From: Roridomyces roridus
Taxonomy: Eukaryota; Basidiomycota; Agaricomycetes; Agaricales; Mycenaceae
DNA: 64,000 bases
Direction of reading: 5' to 3'
Assembly: GCA_029378245.1 (NCBI GenBank)
Contig: JARKIF010000029.1
Location: forward strand, 1 to 64,000
The notes below the pieces were generated by a model that was given only the letters and a program-made list of their open reading frames with translations, was not told where the DNA came from and searched no databases. Position numbers and translations under genes: made by a program. Below, piece after piece: positions 1-11,469 of the stretch (its first letter is position 1; each line of letters opens with the position of its first letter).

Positions 1-271
1 GGGTGGCAAGGGCGATATCATTCCACGCGTGGCAGACGCGCAGGAGTGTGGAGCAGGTGGGCACATCATGCCTCGACGACAGACACTGGTGGAAGATGTC
101 GGAAGAGATCTCCAGCGGCAAACGCGCCACGGGGTCGACGAGGCCATTCAATTGGCATCGAGCGACGCTGCGCTGGTGCTCGAGAGTCGAGATCTTTGAA
201 GACCTGTTTTGGCGTTCTAATTCCTGCGAGAGCTCGTCTATGCGAGCCCGGAGCTCCTCAGCGGATGCCAT
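1..271 (-). CDS. F-box protein, N-terminal part only (runs off window start)
   Basis: The reading frame starts at the ATG at 271 and leaves the window still open. It begins with a predicted coiled coil (RARIDELSQELERQ), then a classic Agaricomycete F-box (DPVARLPLEISSDIFHQCL, then LRVCHAWNDIALAT). F-box proteins dock to Skp1 in SCF ubiquitin ligases and hold substrates through a C-terminal part, here missing. The frame is closest to the complete gene at 26746-27927, which lies in opposite orientation beside an almost identical BTB gene, so the pair belongs to an inverted duplication. The coiled-coil stretch after RQ is locally out of step with its relative and two codons longer, as if small compensating indels had occurred. 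Confidence 0.8.
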   Translation of the reverse strand, partial: MASAEELRARIDELSQELERQNRSSKISTLEHQRSVARCQLNGLVDPVARLPLEISSDIFHQCLSSRHDVPTCSTLLRVCHAWNDIALAT

Positions 272-669
272 GTCGTGCCAGTGGCAATGAAGGGAGCAAA
301 AACTTATGTAAGTAACGTTGGGACATCAGATGCGCGCAATCCTGCGCAAAGCAAGCGCAAAGCGTGGGCCAATTGCTACATAAGGATTCCTGGCACCTGC
401 AGCCTGGTTGATGCAAGTCGAGGCCCTCTCTGTCGCTCCCTCGCCGTGAATTTTCCAGTCGACCTTCGTAGGGTGAATCATGTTACTTACTTCAACGGCG
501 TCAGCACCGACCTGATACGAGTGGCACTGGTCCCCGACTAGGAGGTCTGGGATGGGACTCTGAACGACGGCAGAAGGACGAAACACTCGGACTCAGAAAG
601 GGCGCCAACATAATTATTAACCGACGCAAGGCAGCTACAGTGAGATTAAGACTAAGCTACACACCAGAA

Positions 670-1567
670 CTACCCCGCAAGTGAGAGATTAATCGAGTTC
701 GTGATGGACTCCTTGATATTCCTCACAGTCGCCACCTGGTCGTAATATTGCGTCCCACAGCCGCACTTTTCTCGCCAACAGGCGGCAGCTTCAGGCCAGG
801 CGGACATGTCCACGAGAATCTGGTCACCAAGCGGGCGCTTTTCAAACTCTGTCAAGAGCTACAGAGAGTCGAATTAGTACCTCAATGCAGGGTGTGAAAT
901 AGAACGGTACCTTGGCCTTGAGCGCCCGCCAAGTGGTATTGTCCGTGCGTTTACCGCACCCACAGATCCGCGGCTCCTCGTTTCCAGCAGAGAACAGCTC
1001 ACCGCCGTTCAGTGCATCTCGGAACCGCGTCTTGCACCGATCGTGGAAAGTCACGATCTTGAGGAGGCTCCTCGAAGAAAGCCGACACAGTAACGAGTCG
1101 TGCTCACCATTCAATAGCATGAGCTTGAGTGTCTCGGTCAACACCTGCTTCGACTCCTCCTCCCACCCAAAGTGCGATGTGAGAACATACAGACGGAGGG
1201 GCTCGTCTGCAAAATGCGTCGACGTGACCGCGGTGCGGACGACGGACAGCGGGCCTGGAGCTTCCCATTTTTCGATCAACGTCAAGACGGACTCGATTTC
1301 GTCGAGCGAGGACCAGCGGGGAATCTCCATCCCGCACATGAGGCGCAGCACGCGTTCGAGAACGACGTCCTTCTCGCCTACGGGGATGTCGTGAGGCGCT
1401 TTTGAATCAGCTGGTTGTGGGAGCGAAAGCATGGTCCGGAAGAAGCTGGAGGTGTTGCGTAGAATTATGCTGTGCACGAGATATACCGTGCCTTCCACCG
1501 AGTGGAGCGCGACGTCAGCCGTTTTGTCGGCGAAGGAGGCATGGAAGTTGTCGGGGATAGTCGCCAT
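670..1567 (-). CDS. BTB/POZ domain protein, copy A
   Basis: Two exons, 1567-911 and 858-670, with a 52-nt intron (859-910), encode 281 residues. The N-terminal half is a BTB/POZ domain (DVALHSVEGTVYLVHSIILR, then a FFRTML helix and the DIPVGEKDVVLERVLRLMCG strand-helix). Such proteins dimerise and often bridge substrates to Cullin-3. The C-terminal half is helical, with a Cys-rich end (CGCGKR and CWREKCGCG). The start MATIPDN is chosen because it directly precedes the domain and is conserved in the second copy at 25419-26316. Only four residue differences were counted between the copies, and the intron and flanks are also conserved. The substrate is unknown. Confidence 0.9.
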
Positions 1568-2280
1568 AGAGCCAGTAGGAGAGAAGAAGAGGAAACCTGA
1601 AGAGTGAGTGTGGGCTAGATGGTGGTCGGAACCAAGAGGTAATTGTGCCGTAATCAAACCCCTGATTGGCGCGACCACGTGCATGGCCAAACAGTGATTT
1701 GCGGCCAAGCCGAACCTAATCAAATTTAACCAAGAGTTTTGCCCAGAAATTCCCTGGAGCTCCATACTGGTAGTGTGGTACCTTCATGAATGAAATTCGG
1801 CTTTCTATTCGAACCCCAGTTGCTCGAGTTGAGGAATTCGCAAGTCCTGTGCAGGCTGTGGCTGAGTATCCTAGTTGGAGACTGCGGGGTTCTTGAATAA
1901 GAAGTCGCAGAACACGAGATTTACTTAGACTGAGGGATTGAGTCGGTCAAGCTCCGTTGTTGAGGAGAATGTCCAAACTACGAGTACGTGCAGACTAACG
2001 ATACTACTTAACTACCCAATAGACTTGTGTTCAAAAAATTCCCTGGAGCTCCACACTGGTAAGTACTTCACTATGAATGAGCTTCGTCTTTCTTTCTGAC
2101 CACACGAGTTACTCGATCCTATCCGCACCGCTTAGATTCCCAGCATCACAATGGAGAGAATCACAATCCCCAGCGACGTGCCTGCCCCTCGATGAGACAT
2201 TGTATAACATTCCCCGTTGGCCGTGGGCTGTGGTCTGATCGTCGCTCTCAGCGAAATCCTAGTACTTTGAGACTGTGTGC
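1568..2280. other. Intergenic, with an ~80-bp segment present twice
   Basis: No gene seen. A segment starting TTCCCTGGAGCTCCA occurs at about 1747-1830 and again at 2038-2120. The homologous stretch in the right-hand copy (about 25040-25290, inverted) has it once, so about 290 bp was added here. Homology to 25040-25160 ends near 2270. Confidence 0.6.
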
Positions 2281-2905
2281 TTACCCCTGAAGGCCAATTG
2301 CAGTGCCAGAAGGGATATCGAGAGAGAGTGAGGGGATGGCCACAATACCGGGGGTGGGGATAGCCTGAGTATGCGTGGTGTGGATCGACTGGTGAATAGA
2401 GTCGACGTCCGGAGTCGGAATAGGCTGAATATCCGTATGGATAGGCGTAATATCCAGGGTAGGGATAGGCTTAATATCCAGGCTTTGGATAGGCGCAATG
2501 TCTGGGGTATGGATAGGCGCAATAACCGGCGTATGGATAGGCGCAATGTCTGGGGTATGGATAGGCGCAATAACCGGCGTATGGATAGGCGCAATGTCTG
2601 GGGTATGGATAGGCGCAATAACCGGCGTATGGATAGGCGCAATGTCTGGGGTATGGATAGGCGCAATAACCGGGGTATGGACAGGCGCAATAACGGGAGT
2701 ATGGACAGGTGCAATAACGGGAGTATGGACAGGCGCAATAACGGGAGTATGGACAGGCGCAATAACCGGGGTGTGGATAGGCGCAATATCCGGAGCAGGA
2801 AGGGCAACAGCAAAAACCACTAGGGCCAAAGAACTGGATCTGGATTGAGCAGATGAATGAACAGGCGAGCAGAGAACCCACGTACCAAAGGATAGAACCG
2901 AGCAT
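2281..2905 (-). CDS. Small secreted octapeptide-repeat protein
   Basis: Two exons, 2905-2886 and 2833-2281, with a 52-nt intron (2834-2885), give 190 residues. The spliced N-terminus MLGSILCSLALVVFAVALPA is a good signal peptide; unspliced, the frame hits a stop or loses its hydrophobic core. The mature part is about sixteen 8-residue units of the type I-A-P-[IV]-H-T-P-[VD]. The first twelve are nearly perfect and the last four are degenerate (IKPIPTLD, IQPIPTPD), followed by a Ser/Thr/Ile-rich tail. It has no cysteine after the signal, no Kex2 sites and no transmembrane tail. The Pro-x-x-x-Pro periodicity suggests an extended or beta-like wall or adhesive protein, but this is inference. A TATA box lies at 2991-2998. 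I do not recognise the family. Confidence 0.75.
2503..2795 (-). repeat. 24-bp minisatellite inside the secreted repeat gene
   Basis: About twelve tandem 24-bp units encode the octapeptides. Towards the 3' part of the gene they alternate V and D types, giving a 48-bp higher-order unit. Near-identity at synonymous sites points to recent expansion by slippage or unequal exchange. Confidence 0.9.
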
Positions 2906-2990
2906 GATTTGTTTCGAAAGGGTACAGATAGGCTAGGCCAGCAGCTGGTGGAAAGGGAAGAAAACGGCGTGATGACACGCAGGTGGGGTA

Positions 2991-2998
2991 CTTATATA
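2991..2998 (-). promoter_or_regulatory. TATA box of the repeat-protein gene
   Basis: TATATAAG on the minus strand, about 86 bp upstream of the ATG at 2905, the usual distance for a short-leader fungal gene. Confidence 0.5.
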
Positions 2999-3000
2999 TG

Positions 3001-4474
3001 TATGTGGACGTCAGGCTGTCAGGGGAGAATATCCAATTCCCGAGACCCAGACAGGTTTGGGTTCGCAAGAACTTGATCGTGGGTATATATCAGCGTCCTT
3101 GGCTACGATGATACAGCTTTCAACGATCAGCGGGAGGAGATCTACACTGGAATGATTCGATGATTCAACAAGTCGAAATAGCACACCTGTGAAATGGACA
3201 AGTTACTATCGATCTCAGCTAAACAGTCCCCAAGTACCTGTCCGCGCTTGAACAGGTCGAGCCTGAATGCCCCGGACAATCCGAGCTCGTATTAGCAGCG
3301 GAATCCCATCCCGAATGATCATGAATCCAGCTGCCACAGCTCTCGACTTGAGACGGGCCAGCATCACCGAAACCCGAAGAGTCATTCACGGCCTTCTAAC
3401 GGCTTCGACGGGAGCAAATTCGTCTCAAATTCGTCCACAAAGGCAATCCGAATCTCCGATGCCCAGACCTAATAACCACCCGTGCAGAAATACCCAAGTG
3501 TGGCGGCGATTCTTCATTATCCACTGCGAAATTTGCCCTCGCACTCGAGGGTCTGATGGACGGCTCAGCGAAAATTTGCTCTGGTGGCATGTACCGATTG
3601 GAGTAGCTGGATTGAGCTTGTTGAACGGACAAGGTTCAAAATAACCGCTTGACGTACTTGGACATGGTTGAAAGGGCGAAATTCGGTAGACTCCGACTCT
3701 GCGTTGACTATCGAAAATGGATTCGAAGTGGCCACGGCATTCCCGCTTGCCAAGAGTTGATCAGGTGGGCTGTGGAGGCTGAGCTGTTCAAAAACCAATT
3801 CAGTCGAATCCAACGAGGGCAGAGTAGCCGGGCGACCTCACCGCTCAGTCACTGCACTGGGATTGCTGGGATTCGATATCGAGTACTTGAGAATACCACC
3901 TGTTTCGTCGTGGGAAAACGTCCGACTGAGGTTGATGCTGCCCGGACTTTTGACCTGCAATCCAACAGGCACTGTGATCGGCGGCGCAAGAGAGAAGGCC
4001 TCAAGGGCCAGAAAACTGGATCGAAAACAAGTTTCAATATCAAAGTCGGTGCGACAAAGATATCCACACATCAAAGGGGGAAAAAATATGTATGAAAATT
4101 TCTCGTCGAGCTAGTGCAAGGGACCGAAAGAAACGCAAGGGATGTTGCAAGCTTCAGATCTCGGACGCAGGTAGGTACATAGTACCTGAACTGCGCGGGC
4201 TAGATGGTTCTCAGGCTCGCGGCTTGGGCTGAGCGCATGTAACATTGTACATTCGCGAATATAAAGCAATAGACTTGGATCCGCTGTGCTCTGGCTCTCA
4301 CGCGCGGAGCGCTATCGGTAGAAACCTGTCCAAGGCATGGGTTCAGCGATCTCGGGAATCCAGAGCGCGGCAACGTCAGAATGCGCGCGCAGTGAAATTT
4401 GGACACACGCCAGGAAAGTATCGATGGTTCACAAGGCTGTCGGACGCACAGCATCGGAGGGTGGGTGTGAAATA
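3001..4474. other. No gene seen
   Basis: About 1.5 kb with only short, unconvincing open frames on both strands. No family match, splice pattern or repeat structure recognised. Confidence 0.5.
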
Positions 4475-5774
4475 CTACAGTACAGCGTCTAATTTGTATC
4501 TGTGAGAACTATCAGTCAAGGCCATGCCACCCCAAGAAACGCACGAACCTAACAAAAAGTTCCTTCCGTGTCCACCAACAACGATACTCATCCCTTCATC
4601 GGCAAACTCGCGCATCGCAGAGGATACACCATCAAAGAACTCCCTGTCGGTATCCCCGACATCGAGGTAAAGCGACTGGATAACAGGCCTTCGGCTGGTG
4701 AGGAAATCCACGACACGCCGGTATCCCTCGACGCTCTCGAGGTTCCCTCGTACGCGGATGCTCCGCAGATTCGGGAGAAGCTCCGGCGCAGTAGCTAGCG
4801 CGGCGAAAATGTGCCAGCCGGGTGCAGCCCCGTTGGCATAGACTCGGAGCTCTGCGAGGGAAGGGACCGTCTGTAGGCATGCGAGGATTGTCGGGCTCAG
4901 TGGAGTGTATACATCCCAGGGTATTGTCAAGTTCAGAGAGTGCAACGGCGGCGAGGACCGGGTGAAGAATCGGAGAAACTCCGCCTCGTCGATGTCGAGC
5001 CAGGCGACGGTGAGCGTGCGAAGGGAAGGTAGGGTGAGGTGTAGCAAGATTTTTGAGGAGAAACCCTTCAATCCTCCGAGGTGAAGATGCTGCAACGAAG
5101 AGCTGGTACAAGGCTGGATGGCCGCACCGGGAAGGATAAGCCAATCCTCACTGAACTTGAAGAAGACGGTGCTGAGTCTACATTCCACCAGCTTCGGGGC
5201 ACTCCGAAACAGAGCGAGGCAGGCAGAAATGCAGAAAAAGCGGTCTTCTGACCCTGTGATTGTGAGGGTCTCCAAGCCGCTGAACGAAATTGTCATCTCT
5301 CCAATGTTCATGATGTCGAAGATGTGTAGATTGTGAACCCGATGCGCGTGATCCTGAAGGACGTTGAAGATGCTATGGATTCTCTCCGAGTCGATTTGAT
5401 GAAGGGAGAGTGAGAATGACAAGTCTCCGCCACGAGGAAGCCATAGCTGCAGCAAATCGACAAATGTGGTGTCGTGAATATCGGCGTTGGATGTCCTTCC
5501 ACCAAGAAGGCGTGGCGAGGGCAATATCAGTCCACGCATGGCAGACTCCCAGGAGCCTGAAAGCAGTCCGATAGTCCGCTACCGAGGCGACACACTGGGA
5601 GAAGATGTCGGAGGTGATCTCCAATGGCAGACGCGCCATCGGGTCAAGGAGGGAATTCAGCTGGCCTTGGGCGCTGCTGAGCTGGTGCTCGAGGTCTCTG
5701 AGAGCCTCCTTCTGGCGTGATATTGCGTCTATGAGCTCATCTATGCGCACACGAAGCTCCGGAGCGGTTGGCAT
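4475..5774 (-). pseudogene. F-box/LRR gene with a frameshift
   Basis: The first frame (from ATG 5774) gives the family's coiled coil (RVRIDELIDAISRQKEALRD) and F-box (MARLPLEITSDIFSQC, GVCHAWTDIALATPSWW). Around 5485-5505 the homology moves to another frame. That frame carries the conserved LLQLWLPRGG motif and about 300 residues of leucine-rich repeats, ending in the family tail (GYRRVVDFLTSRR, MREFADEGMSIVVGG). Lengths match intact paralogues, so this is a small deletion near the WKDI/SNADI junction, not an intron. A sequencing error is the alternative. It is tandem with another broken F-box gene just downstream. Confidence 0.75.
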
Positions 5775-5931
5775 GTCGTGGAAGAGCGAAAGAAGAGCTT
5801 GATTATGTAAGCGATGTCTCCCGCAAGAGAGATGGGCGCAGAATACAGAATTTACAGGAAAAAATATAGATACATGCGTACTATTCTACCCACGTTGACA
5901 AGATTTCCAAGAAAGAGGCATTCCGACACCT

Positions 5932-7130
5932 TCACAATACTATTCCCAGCGGTCCGACCATAACAGTCATTCCTCTCTCGGAGAACTCGCGGAGCACGAT
6001 CCTTACGCTCTCAAAAAACGGCTTATCATCCTCGCCAACGAAGAGTTTGAAGCACTGCATAGTACCCCGTCGACTTGTGAGAAAGTCCACGACACGCTGG
6101 TATCCTGCCGTGCTCTGCACGCTCCCGTATACCGTAATGGTCTCAAGATTCGGGAGAAGAGCAGGGCTGGTGGTAAGGGTCTCCAAAACCTGGGAGCTGG
6201 GTCCAAAAAGGACAGTTGATTTCGAGCTCCGTGAGGGAGGGTATCGTCTCCAGGCATGCGATGATCGTTGGGGTCATCACAGTGGGCTGATTCACCGTGA
6301 ACCATAATTGCAAGAAACGCAATTGGTGGAGCGGATCGGGTGAGGAAGTGGAGAAACGCCGTCTCGTCGATGTTAAACTGGGAGACATAGAGAGTTTCGA
6401 GGGCAGGTAAGGTGAGGTTCAGTAAGATTTCTGCAGAGGATACGCGGGTCCCGATACTCCGCGCCCGAGTCGTAGATCTCGCAATGAGGGGCAGGTCAAG
6501 AGCACCTCGCCGGGGGTTGAACCGTACGAGTACCGGACGGCAGTAAGTTGGCATATCTCGAGATTCGGAGCCCCACGGAGCAGCTCGAGGACTTTGGAGA
6601 GGGAGACATTGAAACCATCTTGGACCGATGATTCCATCGTGAAGAACTTTAACGCGTGGAATCAAATGCGGATTAATGCGGGTTCCATGTCAACAAAATG
6701 TAGATTCTCGAGGCGATGGACGTGCTTCCGGAGGACATCGAGGATTCCCGTGAGTCGAACCGATTCGATATAGCGGAGGGAGAGGAAGAATGGAAGGGTA
6801 CCGCTGCGTGGGAGCCATGTCTGCAGGAAATTGGTGAGTTTTGCGTGTGGAACGTCTGAGCTGACGATGACATTCCACAACGCCGTCGTGGCGAGGGCTA
6901 TATCGCTCCACGCGTGGCAGACGTGCAACAGTGCGGAGGAGGTCCGCACATCCGGACTCGATGACAGGCACTGAGAGAAGATGTCGCAGGAGATTTCCAG
7001 AGGCAGACGCGCCATCGGGTCGACGAGGGTATTCAATTGACTTTGAGCAGCGCTGCGTTGGTGCTCGAGGTCCTCGAGTACCTGTTTCTGGCGCTCTACT
7101 TCCTCCGAAAGCTCCCTTGGCGGGTACCAT
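5932..7130 (-). pseudogene. F-box/LRR pseudogene with several frameshifts
   Basis: Homology to intact paralogues (26746-27927) is clear but scattered over frames. The ATG at 7130 is out of frame with the coiled coil and F-box (ELSEEVERQKQVLEDLE, MARLPLEISCDIFSQC, HVCHAWSDIALAT). That frame stops at 6662. LRR pieces then continue in other frames (LLRGAPNLEIC, LLTCPSLRDLRL, VMTPTIIACLETIPSL), and the tail GYQRVVDFLTSRR...VGPLGIVL occupies 6186-5932. At least three frame changes are needed, so it is almost certainly dead. An upstream ATG at 7183 could rescue only the N-terminus. Confidence 0.85.
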
Positions 7131-7183
7131 GTCGTGGCAGAGAGCAAAAAGGGTAAGTAATGTTGATGGATGATGGGCGTCAC

Positions 7184-7977
7184 CAGAGTCTGACCGGCTC
7201 ATCATGACGACTTGCTCTCGATCCACCACCAGGAAATCATGACCGGCATCCCAGCCCCAGTTACTCGCTGGTTTTATTTCTCCTTAGCCTTCAGGCACAA
7301 TGTCCACATTCCGAAGCAACGCATGAATCAAGCTTCCTGAAACTCGAAGGATGAAGGGAAGAAGTTGGACTGCTCCGCTCTTGCAGGCTTTTCAGGATTC
7401 CTACCGAGGGAGGTGCGTCGTTTTCTATCCACACCTCGGCTCCTGTCTCTCAGTACAGCTCTACGGGCGTGCTCTTCCTGTTTCTTGGGTACAGACCGAG
7501 AATGTGTCTGTCGTTGACACGCTTCCGCGGAGGATGTGCTGCTTCGTGGCGGTCACGGCCTCGTGGCTCCCCCACTTCACCGTTCCTGTGCCCACGGTCA
7601 TCTCCATCCTCGTCGCGAGGGTAATGCGCGGGGTTGCCGGACTGTATATATGTACTGTTCCGATCGGAGGCTAACTAATAGGCTCGTAGGCTTGCTGCAA
7701 AACTCGCTTCAATTTCACCAGTCGTCCGCATGTAGGAGCGTGCATTGTCGCGATAGTGGGAACGACCCAGTGTCAATCCGCAGTTGCCACACGGACAACG
7801 CTCGACAGGCGGCCGGCAGGCACTTTTGCGACGTCTTCTCCTACGTGGCCGAGCTCTGGCGCACGTAAGAGCGGGATAGTGTGAGAGCCATCTAAAGGCT
7901 AGATCCTTCGACGGGAGCGTTACTCTGCTCGTTTCTTCTTCACCCCAACTCGCTCACCAATTTGCTTTCCTCTCAAC
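7184..7977. other. No gene seen
   Basis: About 0.8 kb between a dead F-box gene and the disordered-protein gene. Open frames of 107-110 codons (7351-7674, 7536-7868) have no recognisable domain or conserved start. Confidence 0.5.
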
Positions 7978-9236
7978 ATGTATGTCCTGGACTCTTTCGA
8001 TAAGACGCGACGCTGATCTTCCATAGGCCCGACTCAGATACCTTCCCGCTAGTCCAAGGCTCTCCGATAGCCAGCGACACGCGGTCGCTATCAAAATTCA
8101 CGTCGTACTCGTACACCGACGACGAGGCGAATACAGCGACTCTCGATGTCGCGTCCTTCAGCTCCGAAGGTTTTCCAGACTTTCAGCTGGACTTGTCGTG
8201 CCTCACGCCCTCTCCGCCTCCCTCTCCGACCCCGCCGCCGTCGGATTATCCATATCTCCCATCCAGCCCTCCCTCCTCATCTCGCCGATCCGTGTCGTTC
8301 TCCGCCAGCCCATCGCCAGTCTTGGGCAAATCCTCGTCCGTTCCCCGATTGGGCACCACCTCACCCCGAATCTCACTCATCAGCCCAACGTGGTCTCACT
8401 CGCACTACGTCGGGCGAGGAACACCCATTGACCGCGGGAGATTGGGCGAATGGGGCGGGAGCGGTATCGCCGAGGACGTAGTAGGAGAAGACGGTGTGCT
8501 ATTTTCCACCGTACGCTCTACCTCCATCGACTCCGCGGCACCCCAGTCCACGCATCGCTCCATCTCACCGTTAGTAGAGTGGAACTACATCTCGCCACCG
8601 CCTACCCGCAGTCGACGCTCCACCGTCAGCCTCTCTCCGCTCCCCGAGTCTGTCAAGATACATCTCACGGGCGTGAATACGGACGGCTCTGATTCCTCCG
8701 CGGAGTGGGCATCGTCGACCGAAAAGGTCCTCGCTTCCCCTTCGTCCGTCGAGGCCTCGGCACTCTCTCAATCCACACCCGCCTTCTCCTCCTCTGACAC
8801 GCACTACGAGTCCGCTGCGGACGAACCGCGTACACCAGACGACACGGAGGGTCCCAGCGCCTCTACACACGTCGATGTAGAAACCAACAACCAACTCGAC
8901 CCCGATCCCGATCCAGCACTAGTATCCCTCAGCGCTGCCGTCGATCAAGGACTCGGCCTCACCGTTGGTGCAGGCGGGATGACCTGGTTCGACGCAGGTA
9001 TCCTCCCGCGCGCTGACTCGCCTTCCATCTACTCTTGCGATGACCAGCCCCCCCTTGCCCAGTCCCACGACTCAGGACTCGCCGACGTGGAGACGCACGA
9101 CGTCCCTCTCCGGGCGCGCCGCTCGATATCAAACTCAAACTCAAAATCACATCATACTCAGAGTAGTTGGTGGCAACGCCTTCTTGCTCGTCTGCGTGCG
9201 GTTGTCCTCCGTCGACGGCGGCAAAGGCGGGTGTAG
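7978..9236 (+). CDS. Disordered Ser/Pro-rich protein; start codon split by an intron
   Basis: The proposed exons are 7978-7979 and 8027-9236. A 47-nt intron (GTATGT...CATAG) splits the start codon as AT|G. Spliced, the protein is 403 residues and begins MPDSDTFPLVQGS; a fallback start is the in-frame ATG at 8193. The chain is rich in Ser, Pro, Thr and Asp, with no globular domain, signal or membrane segment, and ends in a basic amphipathic stretch (WWQRLLARLRAVVLRRRR). That tail could bind membranes, nucleic acid or act as a nuclear signal. I do not recognise the family. It is transcribed away from the broken F-box cluster and towards the cyclin gene. Confidence 0.65.
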
Positions 9237-10106
9237 AGTACTTACTTTTTATGGCATCTATGAATATGAAGCTAGTCCTTCCTTGCATGTACCACGTAAA
9301 ATACAAAGCCTCAGGACAGTATGGTTCCGTCGTCCCACACAAGGACACGATCGTCCTTTTGAACCTTGAGTGAAACCCTCCTCGACCAATGATTCTGGTT
9401 CCATTCGTTTTGCTTTGACTGAATACTGTAAGTAGTCTGGGACGCTTCGTTGTCGTTGGTGTTGGAGGTTAGGGAGACGATGCTGGAGTGGTTGAAAATC
9501 CAGACCATTCTTTGTTCGGTTCAAATTCTAGAATTGAAGCAAAGTTGAAAGTAATCGTGGCGCTCGCAGCTGTAAGATGTTGCCTGTTTCCTGCTGCCTT
9601 ACTTACTCACTGCGAATGGGATTTCGGTGCTCCAGGCAGTCCTGCCTGAATTTATACGTTTTTCGACGCAAACAAAGTACATACTAGTACTTACTACTCA
9701 AACGCAACCGTCCTCGTCCACGGCGAAGATGATCCCTGGTCAGAGCCCATGTGCTGGTTGTCGGTATAATAGCGCCGTGAAAGTTTGAACAGCATACGTA
9801 TGTCGCAGACGCAGCTGAAAGGGAACCATGCGGATGATTTACTGCTGGATTTCTAAAAGAACGAGGCCCTCAGAGAGAAGGAAAGAGAGTAGGGCAAGGT
9901 ATAATTGTATTTCATTTAAATTCGTCACTACTCTGGATACACCGAAGAGTATAGTATTCTCATGAGTGGGGTATAAGTATAGCGCGCTGCGGGTCGCGGA
10001 AGGGACACCACAAGCTCCTGCTTGCCTGCGAAGGCGAAGGTGCAAAATCGGCACGGACTTCGTTGTCAGCAATCCAGCTGGTGGGGGTAAGGAGCAGCTC
10101 ATCCAC
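9237..10106. other. Convergent intergenic region, no gene seen
   Basis: Lies between the plus-strand disordered-protein gene and the minus-strand cyclin. An 87-codon minus-strand frame (9839-10102) has no support. Confidence 0.5.
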
Positions 10107-11104
10107 CTACACCCCTAGCCGTACAGTGGCCCTAGCACACCGACGGGAGCCATGATGGGCTTTAGGTAGGGAAAGCACGCGGAAGAGGGTATTTAATCGG
10201 TCCTGCGCCTGGCCGTGCAATGACTTCTCCTGCGAAACGACAACGGGGGAGGATGGCAAGGAGACCACAGCGTCGGACAAAGTGGCCTCTGAGACTGGTG
10301 TGGGCGGGGAGAGGCTTCCAATGCTCGAGTGGGGTGAAGACGTGGCGAGGTCGGGGCAGGCTTCCACGGGGACGATTGGGGATAGAACGACGGGCTCGAC
10401 ATCGACTGGCTTGGCTCTCAGACGCGCCGCTTTGACGCCAGCCACAGCACGCATGATACCCTCCCGATGCTCCAGTAAATCCGCCTCCCTCACACCCAGC
10501 TCCCAATCCAGCACTTCCAAAAACTCCCTCTCGATCCGCCCGATATCATTCCGCCCAAAGAGGCCCGTGCACAGAGCCCAATGCACGTTCTTCAGCGTCG
10601 AATCTTGCGTGTATTTCGCAGCGAGGATGAGTGCGCCGAGGAACACGCGTTCGAGGGCCCAGTGTTCCACGGCGAGGGAAAGGTGGGGGCGTGCGCGTTT
10701 GAGATAAACGAGTGCGACGAGAACGATGGGGGTCGTGATTTCGGCGCGTCGGAGGACGGTCGAGACAAAGGACGTGAAGTTCTTCGAGCGGTGGGAAGAG
10801 CGGCCTCGCGATAGGGAGGCACCTGAGCGCTCGAGGCCGTGGGAGACGGCCGAGGAGACTGTGTCGACGAGGAAATCTAGATCCGGGTTAGACGATAAGG
10901 GAGACGGGGTCGAGATTAAGACACACGGATTACCGGTCGAGATAGCTCGATATCAACGAGTTGCAGGAGCTCGGGAGAGTGTGTAGATGGGTCTACAAGG
11001 GACGCAGCATGCACGGAGCTGCGGGGGCTCCAGTCGCTGTAAGAAGTGGCGCCAGACGATGAGCTCAGCGACGAGCTGGACGACGAGGACGACGGTGAAG
11101 ACAT
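10107..11104 (-). CDS. Pho80/Pcl-like cyclin, copy A
   Basis: Exons 11104-10927 and 10876-10107 with a 50-nt intron encode 315 residues. A Ser-rich leader leads to HAASLVDPSTHSPELLQL, then a cyclin box (TTPIVLVALVYLKRARPHLS, ERVFLGALILAAKYTQD, DIGRIEREFLEVLDWELGV). This matches fungal Pcl/Pho80 cyclins, which activate a Pho85-type CDK. The C-terminal third is disordered and Ser/Pro-rich. The intron position, leader motif and TATA placement match the inverted paralogue at 21944-23039, which is clearly divergent and 33 residues longer. Both are open throughout. Confidence 0.85.
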
Positions 11105-11140
11105 TAGGGCAGTTGGGTAACCCGCGCAGTAGCCATGACC

Positions 11141-11148
11141 ATTATAAA
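11141..11148 (-). promoter_or_regulatory. TATA box of cyclin copy A
   Basis: TTTATAAT on the minus strand, about 37 bp upstream of the cyclin ATG at 11104. The second cyclin has TATATAAG at a similar distance. Confidence 0.45.
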
Positions 11149-11469
11149 TGAAGAGAAGATCTAGACGATTCACGAATGAGTCGTGTCACTGCTGCGGAAA
11201 GAGAGTGCGTGTCGCTGATCGAGACACAATTCGTCATCGCCTCATCGGCTGGGCGGCAGTTTGGCGGCAGTTGCCAATTTTGGATGAGCCTCTTGCGTCA
11301 TCTATGATTGTGAGTATGAATCGTCGTGTTGTGCTCGTCTCTCTGGTCGTTTCGCTCGTCAGAAGCTCAAAGCCTAGAATCCCTGCAAGCTCCGGCTGTC
11401 CCGAGAAAAAACCGACCAAATGAACGCGATTCGTGTAGGTCAAGAAGACAAAGAGTCCGGGGTCACAGT

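Noticed and set aside
912..1394. 160-codon frame antisense to the BTB gene, also in the other copy (25592-26074)
   Set aside because: Conserved only because the two BTB copies are nearly identical; no domain and no start context.
2503..2795. CRISPR-like array
   Set aside because: Units are directly adjacent 24-bp coding repeats without spacers, in a eukaryotic context.
2371..2823. Long open frames in other phases of the minisatellite
   Set aside because: A 24-bp repeat without stops is open in several frames. Only the minus-strand frame with the spliced signal peptide makes a sensible protein.
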